This document shows positions 1 to 10,230 of a DNA stretch of 64,000 nt, piece after piece. Made by a program: the position numbers and the translations under genes. The notes beneath the pieces are model-generated. The model saw only the letters and a list, made by a program, of their open reading frames with translations, was not told the origin of the DNA and did not search any database. This DNA is from Cavia porcellus (Eukaryota; Chordata; Mammalia; Rodentia; Caviidae): assembly GCF_034190915.1 (NCBI RefSeq), contig NW_026947484.1:144186982-144250981 (forward strand). Direction: 5' to 3'. Each line of letters starts with the position of its first letter. Position 1 is the stretch's first letter.

Positions 1-348
1 CACCTCAGCTGGTCATGTCCTGCCCGTTGAAGACCTGTGGCAGCATGTCTTTCATTTTTTTGTCTTAGCTTCTCTCAGAAATTAGAAGGAACAGTCACCC
101 TGTGAACTCCAGGGATGCCCAGAAGTCAATGCCTCATGGACATCTTTTAATCAAATAAGGACAGAAGCCGGTAGAAATATAATTCTCCTAGCTAGGCCTC
201 TGTCACATTACTGTAAGTGTTGTTTCTGTACTTTTCTAGGTGAAATTCAGCCATATGCATACTCTGTAAACAGCACACCTTTCTACTGTCCTTTCTCTCC
301 TTTGTTGTCCCCATTGCTCCTCCATGCTCCCTGAGATTACCTCCTAAG
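1..348. other. Unrecognised single-copy sequence
   Basis: No repeat family, exon or RNA gene is recognised here. The only open frame (minus strand, 72 codons, 192-410) runs into the retroposon that begins at 362 and shows no domain. Confidence 0.5.
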
Positions 349-904
349 AAAGTTATCTGCATATCCTCATACACAATGAAGTCAAATAGTAGAAAACAGA
401 CTAGAACCAATCAAAACAATGAAAGCGTTACAGGACTTCAAAACCAGGTAACAGGAAATGAACAATGGTTACTATACTGTCTCCTTTTCTTCAAAATAGC
501 TGTTCATACCATCACATGTAATAAAATCAAACAAAACAAGAAAGAATACAACTAATTACACAAAGGAATCAAAGCATTATAGGACTTCAACATAAGGTAA
601 TAGGAAACCAACCTTGAAGAGACATTATGGCAGCCATTGTTGATTTCCTATTGTCTTATTTTCAAGTCCCATAATGCTTTAATTCTTTTTTTATTGATTT
701 TATACTATTTTGTTTTGATTGATTGTATTGTGTGTGAAGGTATGGACAAGTAGTATGAAGAAAACAAGAGACATTATGGTAGTCACTGTTGATTTCCTGT
801 TGTCTTGTGAAGTCTTGTGTTACTTGCATTATTTTGTTCTGATTTGATTTTTTCTGTTTTGTTTGATTTTATTCTCTTTAAAGTAAAAAAAAAAGTTATC
901 TGCA
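349..904 (+). mobile_element. Unclassified poly-A retroposon with inverted 5' half
   Basis: A 13-bp perfect direct repeat (AAAGTTATCTGCA) lies at 349-361 and again at 892-904, which is a target-site duplication. The enclosed ~530 bp ends in an A-rich tail (881-894) after TTCTCTTTAAAG. Bases ~640-855 read in sense, while ~365-608 is their imperfect reverse complement, so the insertion is head-to-head. Within the right half a ~148-bp unit occurs twice: GACATTATGG..CACTGTTGATTTCCT..GTCTTG starts near 621 and again near 769. The left half carries the same units in the other direction. TSD, poly-A and 5' inversion together are the known signature of L1-driven twin priming. The family is not one I recognise. 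It could be a lineage-specific L1 3' UTR with tandem monomers, or a SINE. Confidence 0.7.
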
Positions 905-1914
905 CATGGGTCCCTATTTTAGGTGTTGTCTCCAAGGAAACTCACGGTAAATTATGAGGCAAATTCATGACAGAGATCTAATAAAAAACCATTTTGAGGA
1001 ATATGGGCAAAAGCAAAAGTGCTACATTGGATACTGAGTAGAAATCAAAAGGCACTAGTGATTTGGAACAGATTGAGGGAAGAGGGCATGACTGAGTGTA
1101 TTCAGAAAACGCTGCCCTTCTCTTCCCTCTGTATTCACAATTTTCCTTCTCCACCCACTCAACTCCTGAAGGATTATTTAAAAAGTAAAAGTGCCAACAC
1201 ATACACAAGTATATGTACGTGGATGTGTGAGAACACATACCATCTATCACCTATGTTTTTACAATTTACTTACCTCTTATATATATTTATATCTATAAAC
1301 ACATATGATATATGCCATATGGTGTATATACATTTGTATGACGATTTATTTATTCCATATTATTTTTATATTTAACAGATTTCAATGCATCCTTTAGTAC
1401 TAGTAATATTGATTCTTTTTCTTTGTGGTGATCGTCCTCTTATTCATGTATTCTGTGCCTTTAGTTAGTCTTTAAGTCACTTTTTTAAAACTGCTTTTCT
1501 TGCCTTGAGTCCTAATTTTGATAAAATGTCTAAATTATCCAAAGTAATCCTTTAAGTGATTTTGATGAACTATAATTTCTTTGACTTTGGAAAAACTTGA
1601 GCTTTATTTGTATGCAAAAGGCAGCCTATTTATTAATGCAGAATTAGAGCTATAAATGTTTTTGAAGCTTTATTCTGTTATTATTTATTTTCAGAGGGGA
1701 AACCAGAAACCATAGTGATTTTAATTGCTTTGCCAAAAATGTACCTGGATCTACACCTGGCTATATATAACTACAATCACCTCTGAATCCTAGTTTAAGT
1801 GCATTTTTAATTAGTTAAAGTTAGTTTATTCATGCAGTTGACACTATATATTTATTATATGCAAGACAGTATTTTAGGTGGTGACCGTTATAAGAGTTGT
1901 GACAGTTAAGCCCG
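905..1914. other. AT-rich sequence without recognised features
   Basis: No gene or clear repeat is seen. 1250-1380 is a run of A/T-dominated sequence with many TATA and ATAT words. The plus (1019-1375) and minus (978-1250) open frames overlap each other and show no family signature, so I read both as chance frames. Confidence 0.45.
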
Positions 1915-2170
1915 TCAATTTGATCGGCTTGGAAACCACCTAGAGAACTGCTGACGTGCATTTAGCGGTTCAGAGAGATGTGACTTTAGGGACTGCATCC
2001 CTGGGCCTTTACTTTTTGATGCTTTTCCCCTGCTTTGTTTCATAGCTACGATGAACTCAACAGCTTTTTTCTACCATGTACTGCTGCCATGATGTTTCTG
2101 TTTGCAAGCCAGCTGACTATGAACTGAATCAAACCTTTCTTTATGTGATTATGGTGTTGGTATTTTATCT
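1915..2170 (+). mobile_element. LTR-like fragment (rodent MaLR-type)
   Basis: The start resembles the 'GTCAATTTGAT..' entry of rodent LTR elements. The far end has the typical order 'CCATGATGTT..GCCAGCTGACTATGAACTGAATC', then a run matching the 'CAAACCTTTCTTTATG' polyadenylation region of MaLR LTRs. It is diverged, with no internal region and no clear target duplication. It would be a relic solo LTR. Family assignment is from memory of consensus sequences. Confidence 0.4.
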
Positions 2171-3484
2171 AGAAATGGAAAAGCTAAATGATTAGATATA
2201 AACCAAAAGGCAAAAATTTCAAGTTTCTTGAATTTATAAATTCTAGTAGAGGGAAGAAAGGAAAACATATAAAATAAGATATACATATATATATACAATG
2301 GTAATTGTAAGTACTGAAGTTTTACATTCTAAGTTAAAGTAACTGATCAAGATATTTTAAAATAGTTTTATTTTTATAAATGTTTTCTCATAATTCTTTT
2401 TGTTTTAATCTAAAATCTTTTATTGTTTTTAGAAACTCCAATGCATTATAGTTTCTCTGCAATGTTAAAATGTTAAGCATGTTATCTGAATTACTCATTT
2501 TATTTTCTGTCGTACCCATTGAAAACATCCAGATCCTACCAGTGGCTCTGTAGTCATTCTTCTGTCATCATAAGGTTACCATTTTTAATGGAAGAAATGT
2601 TTTGATTCATTAAAACAAGTTTTCATTTACTTTCTGCCAGGTGATAGAGTACAAAAGTGAAAACAACAATACTCTGAATAGTACTTACTTAAACATACAG
2701 TACAATGAGAACATTATTAGAGCAATTTTCCTTCTATGGTCTAATTATAATCATGTTAATAATTCACACTTTTATATTGCAAATTTCTTTTTTTTATAAG
2801 TTACATCTGACATTTTCTGTTGACTTATCTTTGGTTAGAAAGATTTGTATTTAGTCCATGGATTTGAAGCCAGCGAGGATGTAAGGATTAGACTCTACTC
2901 TGTGCAATAGACCGAGATACTGGCAGGGTACCCAACTCCTCATTGAACCAAGAGAGCAGCAGAGGCCTAAGGCTTTGTCCTACATCATACTTACTCATCC
3001 CTTTGTTGATTTACTTTATTTGTTGGTTTATTTATTTCCCCAATCAATTTTTGTAATGAAGTCCAATTTGGAGAATAAGAGGAAGAGCTGTTTGCAGCTT
3101 ATCAAGTTGATTGGTGGCTTGGAAGCACATGAAACAGGGAAAGAACCAGAAACGTTGGGCAAAACATCTTCCTGGTATGTTTACAAATGACTGTTTGCTC
3201 AGAGGAAATCTGGCACTGATACAGAAGTAGAATGTTCTGAATCTGTGGCTTAAATTGTCTACTTTATGAAAGATTTAAGGGGAAAAAATCAAAAAAAGTA
3301 TGACCCAAAGTTCTTAGTCTAAACACATCAGAAAAGATGCTTAAAACTTCCTTCCAGAAGTGGAATACCATTTTTATGTTGAATGTGGTTTCTTTTTCAA
3401 ATGGTTTCAAAATAATTTTAAGATTATCTTGATTGCTGATCCTTGAAATGGCTAAAGGAGACATTATTCACAGTGTAAGGTAAA
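2171..3484. other. AT-rich sequence without recognised features
   Basis: Long A/T-biased stretch with a short TA run near 2280-2297. No exon, RNA gene or confident repeat is recognised. The open frames at 2975-3190 (+) and 3264-3464 (-) lack any domain. Confidence 0.45.
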
Positions 3485-4280
3485 GAACTCGAAACCATTT
3501 TTTCATCATTCATTTTTATTATGAAAAATTATAAATACAAGGTAAATTTAAAAGGCATGCACAGTAACAAAGTAAAGGTGTATGCCTCAGGTTGACACTT
3601 TATTGATTTTTAACAAATAGCATATACAGTAGTCACCCTCATAAATACCCACCATTTCATTTTACTTTTTTAAAAATTATAGATTTTGAGACATGTAGGT
3701 TTCAATACATTGTAGATTTCAAAAACACTTTACCATCCTTACCAATAATTAACATTGAATATTTGTGTGCTTTTCAATGTAAAATTTATGTAGAAAGAAA
3801 TGCCTAAATCTTGAGGTTAAACACATCTGGTAGATGTTGACAGATTCTGTGTAACTGAAGACCTAGGTGAAATACAGAATATCAGCATCAGAAACTTATA
3901 TTATAGACTTTGCAATTCGTCTCTCCCTTTACGTCCTCAAAGAAAAAATTCAGATATTCATCATAGATGATTTTTGATTTTTTTTTAGGAAGTCAGATAA
4001 AAGGAACCACCCACTTCGGATTCTTTCATGTATCGCACTTTTACTTCATCATAAGGTGTTTGATATTCATTCATGTTGTACAATTTCATCATTTGTTCAC
4101 TTTAATTGCTAACGTTATATTGTATAGATAGGTCATAGTTGATTTGTTCTTCAGTTTATGCCTACCTAGCTATTTTCAATACTTGGTTATTATGAGTATC
4201 TAAAAATTGATTGGATTGTATTTAGTTAAATATTTTTATGTATGCCCATGAAGGACATTAATCTGTACTTTTTTCTGTAA
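3485..4280 (-). mobile_element. Degenerate L1 3' UTR relic
   Basis: The sequence reads like the antisense strand of an old L1 (L1M) 3' end. The clearest part is 4070-4200, where 'TTCATCATTTGTTCACTTT', 'CATAGTTGATTTGTTC' and 'GGTTATTATGAGTATC' follow the usual order of the antisense L1M 3' UTR. The left part (3485-3700) is weaker. It lies immediately before ORF2- and ORF1-like traces on the same strand, which supports a single minus-strand L1 with large internal deletions. Confidence 0.4.
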
Positions 4281-4580
4281 TATCTTTGTCAAATCAATAA
4301 TGGGGTTGTGCTAATGAGTTAGTATACATTTTGTATTATTTTTCTTGCATATTTAATAGAATTCAAAGGTAAAATCAAGTTCTGGAGTTATATTTGGGGA
4401 AGGCTTTTGATACTCTGTTCAACTTATTCATTAGACTTAAAATTATTAAGATTTTCAATTTTTGTTTTGTTAGTTTTGGTAGGTTGACTCCATATAATCT
4501 CCAGAAATTTTTCTATTTTATGTAAATTTTCAAATTTGTTGACTAAAGTTACTTATTTTCTTTTTAGATGTAACTCTGCC
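4281..4580 (-). mobile_element. L1 ORF2 (reverse transcriptase N-part) relic
   Basis: Antisense L1 ORF2 words appear in order. 'GTGCTAATGAGTTAG' (4308-4322) is followed by 'TAGAATTC', which lies opposite the conserved EFY of the L1 RT, then 'GGGAAGGCTTTTGATACTC' and 'TTTTGGTAGGTTGACTCC'. The last lies opposite the coding stretch upstream of the RT core. Reading frames are destroyed. It fits between the 3' UTR relic on its left and the ORF1 relic on its right, with most of ORF2 lost. Confidence 0.5.
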
Positions 4581-4845
4581 CTTTCAGTAGCTCCTAAAGA
4601 ATAAAACAGATCTGCTTGATTTTTCAGAGTGAGCATAGTATTTACATTGTAACATTTCACATCAAATTCTGAAAGCGTGCAACTGTCTGTACTCTAGACC
4701 ACGTACTTATCTTCTTGCCAAGGTGTATTTTGTTCATAAACACATTTAAACACCAAGAGAAAATTTTATAATGTTTGCTTTGAATAGTGCTATGAATTTT
4801 AAGGAAATTAAGAGAAAAATAGAAATAATTTTTTCCCTTTATTTG

Positions 4846-5420
4846 CCGTGTTCATAATGGTCTTCATCCTTTCTGAGTTTGTAAGCTACCAACTGGTGTC
4901 ATTTGTCTTCAACCTCACAACTTCCTTTAGCAATTCTTTTAATTTATATCTTCTGGTGACAGATTCTCTTGTATTCCTCTCATCTGCAAATGTATTTTCC
5001 CTACATTCTAGAAGAATATTATTACAAGAACCTTCATTGGCATTTTTAATGTTTGATTTTTGCTTTTGCCACTTTGAATTTCTCTGCTGTCTTTTAGACT
5101 CCAAGGTTGCTGATAAGCAAATAGCAAAACGATTTACTTTTCTACTCTCTGTAGACAATATTTTATTTTTCTTTGGTTATTTAGATTTTTTTCTTTTTCT
5201 TTGGTTTTGTGTAGTTTTATCTGTTATGCCTAGGTATGGTTCTCCACATTTTTTTCCATTTGAATGTTTCTATGGTTCATAAATTTTTAAAATTATGTCT
5301 TTTACTCAACTTTGAAAAATTTTAGTAATTATGTTTTAATATGTCTTCCTCATTCCCTTTTTTGTTTTTCTGAGATTTTATTTGTTTTTCATTTTAATTA
5401 GTTCATGTACACAGCACGTA
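4846..5420 (-). pseudogene. L1 ORF1 C-terminal relic
   Basis: The minus-strand frame 4886-5158 ends with residues RESVTRRYKLKELLKEVV..NDTSW. This lines up with the conserved C-terminus of L1 ORF1 protein, the RNA-binding chaperone of LINE-1, whose family pattern is REF-VT-RPALKELLKE-L. Upstream on the same strand, antisense words such as 'GGTTTTGTGTAGTTTTATC' and 'TGCCTAGGTATGGTT' match the preceding ORF1 region of L1M elements, but with stops and frameshifts. The coding capacity is lost. The plus-strand 144-codon frame over the same bases is its shadow. Subfamily is not determined. Confidence 0.55.
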
Positions 5421-6568
5421 ATGGTTATATTCACTACAGGGAATTGGTCCATGAACATCATGCATTTCAACTCTTTTCTTTCTCCTTCCTTCCACCCTTT
5501 TACTTTTACAGCATCCAATTCATTTATTTATTTTATATGACCTTATGAAGTTAATTATCATATATATAAATTGAAAACCGGACTAATAGGCCAAAGTTAC
5601 ACAGAAAACAAACAAGAACATTGTACTGTCAAGTTACACTGTTAGATGACATGCATAAACAGAGCTTTCAGTGTTATTCCATAGACCAATACAGTTCTGG
5701 TTATTGTTCAACAATTTTGCTTGATATGCTCTAGGTTAAACAATTCCTAATGATGTATGGTAACTTCCAGTTTCTTATTTCTTACCTTTACTGTTCTCAT
5801 GTATATAGCACATTTTTTACAGCAGATATTTATACATCAGACTTTTTTGTTACAAAATTTTCACTTTTGTTTTGCAATTCTTTATACTTCTCTCCAGAGA
5901 TTTCCTATCTTTTTATTCATTGCAACTTTATTTATGTTTATTTCTTTACAGGTGAACCATAGCATGCTAACTTCTTTAAAGCCTAAATCTGCTACTACTA
6001 TATCTCAGTCACTTTAAGGTTGGTCAGTGTTGGTTGCCAGTGTTAGCTGTCTTGAGAATTGGCCAGTCTTATTTCTTTTGAGGCTGAGTAAGTTCTGAGT
6101 GTGTTCTAGACATTTTTTTTAAGCACTCTGCAGTGACCGTGAATTGTCATTTTTCCTTTGAAGAGTGATGGCATTTTTATTTAAGCAAAATATTGAATCG
6201 ATTAAACTGAAGCAACAGGTGCCCTTTCTTTGGGCACAGTTGTACAAGTCAAGGATTTTTGTTTTGTTCTTTATTTAATCTGTTTGTCAGACCCTCATCT
6301 ATTCTCAGTCTGTTTAAGATATGCATAGTTCAGGAACTCAGCTAGTATTGAACTACATTTACCTTAGAACTCAAGCTTTTTCTACCAATCTGTAGATATA
6401 GGTTTTCCAAATCTTTCCCTCTAATTCTTCAACAGCTATTATTTTCCGGAATCCTATTCTTTAGATTTTAAGGATTGAAGTAGGACAATATTTTTTTAAT
6501 CAAGTTCATCTTGTTCTAAGTCCATAAAACAGAAAATTCAGGGCATGCAAGTCACTTGCTTTGGGTGG
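5421..6568. other. AT-rich sequence without recognised features
   Basis: No gene or named repeat is recognised. Overlapping plus-strand frames at 5750-6017 are hydrophobic because the DNA is T-rich and have no family match that I know. Confidence 0.4.
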
Positions 6569-6790
6569 TACTGGAATTGGGCACAGGGTCTTCACACTTA
6601 GCTATATCCCTAGTGCTTTCTATGTTATGTTATGCTATGCTATGCTATGTTACGTTACGTCACGTTACGTTACATTACATTACGTTATTTCATTTTAAAT
6701 TTTGAGACAGGATCTCACTGAGTTGCTAAGTTGCCTCGACTGCCCTGGAACTTGTAATCCTTCTGCCTCAGCCTCCCACAGTGTTGCAAT
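6569..6790 (-). mobile_element. ID-B1 dimeric SINE with microsatellite linker
   Basis: 6569-6622 is a decayed antisense ID monomer ('GGTACTGG..GGCACAGGGTCTTC..TAGCTATATCCCTAG'). 6701-6788 is an antisense B1 monomer ('TTGAGACAGGATCTCACTG..GTTGC..GCCTCAGCCTCCCACAGTG'). ID-B1 dimers of this order are established rodent SINEs made from tRNA-Ala and 7SL RNA. Between the monomers, ~6623-6690, is a pentanucleotide array of TATGT/TTACG units that replaces the usual A-rich linker. Confidence 0.7.
6623..6690. repeat. (TTATG/TTACG)n pentanucleotide microsatellite
   Basis: About thirteen 5-bp units, shifting from TATGT through TATGC to TTACG, TCACG and TTACA. Several units contain CpG. It sits exactly between the ID and B1 halves of a dimeric SINE. 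Confidence 0.85.
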
Positions 6791-6871
6791 ATTCATATGT
6801 TTTGAAATTAATGGTTTTGTATATAGTTATAAGTAGATATATTTAGGATTGACAGACTGATGACTGATTTC

Positions 6872-6992
6872 AGGGACCAGAATTCTTTTTTTTTTTTTTT
6901 TTGGTACTGGGAATCATACTCACAACTTCCCACTTTCCAGGCAGGTGCTTATGCCTCTAAGCTAAACCGTAGGCCCTAAGGGACCAGAATTC
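6872..6992 (-). mobile_element. ID-type SINE with 14-bp TSD
   Basis: AGGGACCAGAATTC is repeated perfectly at 6872-6885 and 6979-6992. Between them a T-run (6886-6902) is followed by antisense ID sequence 'GGTACTGGGAATCATACTC', 'CAGGCAGGTGCTTATGCC' and 'TAAGCTAAACC'. These are the complements of the B-box and A-box regions of a tRNA-derived ID element. The body is somewhat diverged but the duplication is intact. Confidence 0.9.
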
Positions 6993-7059
6993 ACTTCAAG
7001 CTAACTTGACCTTACATACCATTAATATATATTTTAAAATATGAGATGCACTGTAATAA

Positions 7060-7203
7060 TTTTGTTTTATTGACATATAACTTATATACCATAAAATTTT
7101 ACTGTATTCAGTTACAAAAGTTCTGTTAGTACGTTTTCATCACTTTAAAACGAAACTCTATTAGTGTCACTCTCCATTCATCGCCCCATCAGCCCTGTCC
7201 AGG
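7060..7203 (-). mobile_element. L1M 3' UTR, left part (interrupted)
   Basis: The order 'TATTGACATATAACTTATATACC', 'AAATTTTACTGTATTCAG', 'GTACGTTTTCATCAC' and 'CACTCTCCATTCATC' is that of the antisense 3' UTR of mammalian L1M elements. The match stops at the 'CAGCCCTG' point and resumes near 7455, so the L1 was split by a later insertion. Confidence 0.7.
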
Positions 7204-7400
7204 GCCAAATCCAGCGAGCGGGGCCCAGATTATCTTTACACCTGATCTTAGTCAAGAGGCTGAGAAGCGATGCCAGCTTAGTTTTAAAGTTACTACTCAA
7301 ACGTGGAGCTAAGTAGTCATCACAATGTCTGTGACCCTAAAGTGCTTGCTATCTTATCTGTTCAGAAAAAAGTTTTCTGACTCATCAAAGGGAGCAAAAC
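7204..7400 (-). mobile_element. hAT-like nonautonomous DNA transposon, disrupted
   Basis: The left edge has 'AGGGCCAAATCCAGC'. The right part has 'GAGCTAAGTAGTCATCAC', 'GTCTGTGACCCTAAAG' and 'TTCAGAAAAAAGTTTTCTGAC'. This matches, antisense, a mammalian hAT-like family whose ends read GGTCGGCAAACT. The related copy at 8291-8470 shares CAGAAAAGTTTTCTGACTC. It interrupts an older L1M and is itself interrupted by a U2 snRNA fragment. The family name was not resolved. Confidence 0.5.
7238..7271 (-). pseudogene. U2 snRNA 5' fragment
   Basis: On the minus strand the sequence begins ATCGCTTCTCAGCCTCTTG and ends ..ACTAAGATCAGGTGT. It matches nucleotides 1-34 of U2 snRNA with four differences, all transitions. 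U2 is the spliceosomal RNA that pairs with the intron branch point. That segment, the Sm site and the 3' stem-loops are absent, so this is non-functional. 3'-truncated U2 retropseudogenes are a known class made by self-primed reverse transcription. No clear flanking duplication is visible. Confidence 0.75.
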
Positions 7401-7454
7401 CAGTTTGCCTTACAAATTTCTAAACTGGTCTCTTGAGTATGTATATTTACATGC

Positions 7455-7880
7455 CTTGGATATTTCATAGCCTATATGTTTTTTTGTGACTGATTGGCTT
7501 CATTTTCAAAGTTATATGGGTCTCAGGAAGCCAGTCTTTTTATTGCCAAATAATATTCCACTTTATAGATACATGTCCCATTTGCTTATTCTTTCCTCAA
7601 CAGAAGTAGATTTGCATTGTTTCTAGTATTTTTTCCTATTATGACTAACACTGCTGTGAACATCCATGCATAAGGTTTTATGTAGACACAGAATTTCAAT
7701 GCTGGGATTGAAATGAGTAAAAATACCGCAATTTGAATGTTCTGAGAATCAACCATTTTATTTTTCTTGAATAGATTCTGTGGATTGCTGCAAGCATTTG
7801 GTTACTTTCCAGAGCACTTAAAAAGATGATTTGACAATTACTTACCAGCATTCTCATTGATTTTTATGGAGGGATGGACT
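7455..7880 (-). mobile_element. L1M 3' UTR, right part
   Basis: Continuation of the L1M 3' end. 'GTGACTGATTGGCTTC', 'CCAAATAATATTCCAC', 'ACTAACACTGCTGTGAACA' and 'CAATGCTGGGATTG' occur in the canonical antisense order. It ends around 'TTACCAGCATTCTCATTG'. No coding sequence remains. Confidence 0.7.
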
Positions 7881-8290
7881 TTTGAAGGTTCTTACTTTTC
7901 CAATAAACAGAATAATTTATAAACATTTCCTAGAATCCCGATACTTGAAGCATAGCATAGAGCATTTCATAATAGAAATTTAAATGAATGAGACGAAAAG
8001 TTAATATAAATAAAAATTTTAATCATTCTTGTTTTGTCTCATGAGATCATCTTCCCAGGACACAAGCTGGTCATTTGGTAGATTTCTATGCAATCTCACT
8101 TTTGGTGTGACTGACATTCCAAAAGGATTACAAATTCTGATAATAAAGGTAATTAACAGCACGTTTTAAAAGTTTTATAAGTTTTACATATGTAAATCTT
8201 CAAACATCATGGAATATTAGGATACTTTATATTTTTAAAATCAAGGGTAGTGATCAATATTTCATGGACATTTTGGCCCTCACAGAATAG

Positions 8291-8470
8291 AGCAGGCATC
8301 AGCAAACTATGGTCTGTGGGTCATTTCATCCTATCAACACCAAGCCCAAACAGGTCTGATTTTTATATTACTGCTTAGAGAAAGGGTTTCATTATGACAG
8401 AGATCATGTGACTCACAATAGATAAAATGTTTACTCTGGTCCTTTACAGAAAAGTTTTCTGACTCAAGGA
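8291..8470 (-). mobile_element. hAT-like nonautonomous DNA transposon
   Basis: The left end reads 'GCAGGCATCAGCAAACTATGG' and the right end 'TTTACAGAAAAGTTTTCTGAC'. Together they give imperfect terminal inverted repeats of a mammalian hAT-like family (GGTCGGCAAACT..AGTTTGCCGACC type). It is about 180 bp long, an internally deleted or nonautonomous copy. It belongs to the same family as the element at 7204-7400. Confidence 0.55.
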
Positions 8471-10039
8471 GAACAAAACTCAGTTTACCATGGTCAGTCA
8501 TGGTTCTCAAGCCTTGGGATATATCTAAATCATTAACCATGTTTGTAAGCAAGGCAAATTTCTAGTTGATACCCCAGAAATCATAGCATGCACCATGACA
8601 CTTGGCTTTAATTTGGCTTTATTTAATGGGCTGATGCTTTCTTAATGCTTTTTTGATGTGCTCTCTTGATGTGACATTTGCCTCTTTACAACTGTCATAC
8701 CTGTTGACATTAGGACACATTAACATATTAACAAGAGGCCTTTAAAAATTTACCCATTTTTTTCCTCAGGCTGTATCACAATCCTGAACTAGAGATTTAA
8801 AAACAACCTGAGATACCTGATGATGCAAGTCCAATTTAAAGTATATAATACATTTATATATTCTATTTGACATATCTACATCTTGATTAAAGACAAGCAT
8901 TAACAAAGACATATTTTTTCAAAATATCCCATATATAATTTGTTTAAAATTGCTTTTATGGAATTGCTCATCAGAAATCTATCATTAAATCTTCTCCAGA
9001 GAGCACAACACAAATGATCATGTTGTTGCTATTATTGTGTGTATGAAAGATTCATACTTGTTTGTATAATTATTTTCAGCCCAAAGTATAATATTTTTTA
9101 TGAATCAAAGCCAAATGTGAGACCAATATCTCTTACGAAAAGGTCATTGACAGTAGGAAGGAAAACAAAAAATAAGTAGATTTCTTCAGTGTGGATGTCT
9201 AAGCTCTTTGATTCTACTGAGAATGACCAGGGAACATGTGCAGGTCCACTTCACTATTTGTATTTCCTTAAAGGATTGGCAGCAGATTAGTAAGCTAATG
9301 AAGAAAGAGGTCAATAGGGGGCCACAAATGAATGGGGAATTACTAGTACTACCCAGTAATTCCTTTGCCATTACTTACCAGTGCCAAACTACGATTATCT
9401 CAAAAATGAAAACAGTGGATTATAGAACATCCATTTTTGTTATTATGTTCTTAAATAATGATAAATGCTAGTTATATTCATAATAAATATTTAATAAGTT
9501 CTTACTATAGGTGCCTAAGGGCCAGGAAATATTTGCAAACATACATAGTAAATTGTTACTGGCACCACATTAGAGCACATAGTTTGTTGAGTACCTTTAT
9601 CTGATATATTCAGTGACTTGTCTCATCATGCTAGTCAGAAGCAACTTGAGTAAGCTTTGTAGAACTGGCATTTGGCATGACTGAAAGTCATGTGTTAGGG
9701 GAATCTTTTGGACAGTTCTATGAGGTACCTCTGATTCTTTGGGCATTTGGCAAGTTTTCATCTTGGCTGCTTATAACCTTGACTATGAGTTTTCCCTTAC
9801 TTTGATAGAATTATCTGTTTGCTAAATGGTTTGTCCTACACACTGACCATTACATCTTTGAAGTTTGAGCCAGTTTTCCATTTGTGCAATGGGAAATGAC
9901 AGTTCTAAAGTGACATATGGTAAAGGATGCTGTGATCATTCTTGTGATCAGCCTTTGCACTCATTGGTATCAGTTCAGTGAGTTCCTCTTTCATCAGTAT
10001 GTAAAAAAGTCAATAAAATAATGACATTCATATTCCCAG
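8471..10039. other. Sequence without recognised features
   Basis: About 1.6 kb of AT-rich DNA with no gene, RNA or confident repeat. The overlapping frames at 9186-9471 on opposite strands show no domain. Confidence 0.4.
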
Positions 10040-10230
10040 ATTTTATGACCATCCTATATATGCTGGGTAATTTTCTAAGATTTCTTTGCTTGATTCTTAT
10101 AAACAGTGAGAATTGTTGGCTTCCGTTATTGTTTTGATCTCCTAGAGGAAGGAGTGAAGCACAGGGAGATTAAGTAATTTGCTCAAAATCACAGAGCTGG
10201 TAAGTGGGAAATTATGGTTCTTAGATTTGG
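10040..10230 (-). mobile_element. MIR SINE
   Basis: 'GAAGCACAGGGAGATTAAGTAATTTGCTC' spans the MIR core on the complementary strand. It is followed by 'AATCACAGAGCTGGTAAGTGGG', the complement of the MIR tRNA-related part. MIR is an ancient tRNA-derived SINE shared by mammals. Confidence 0.8.

Noticed and set aside
4848..5282. 144-codon plus-strand open frame, the longest in the window
   Set aside because: It is the antisense shadow of an L1 ORF1 relic and its hydrophobic composition follows from T-rich DNA.
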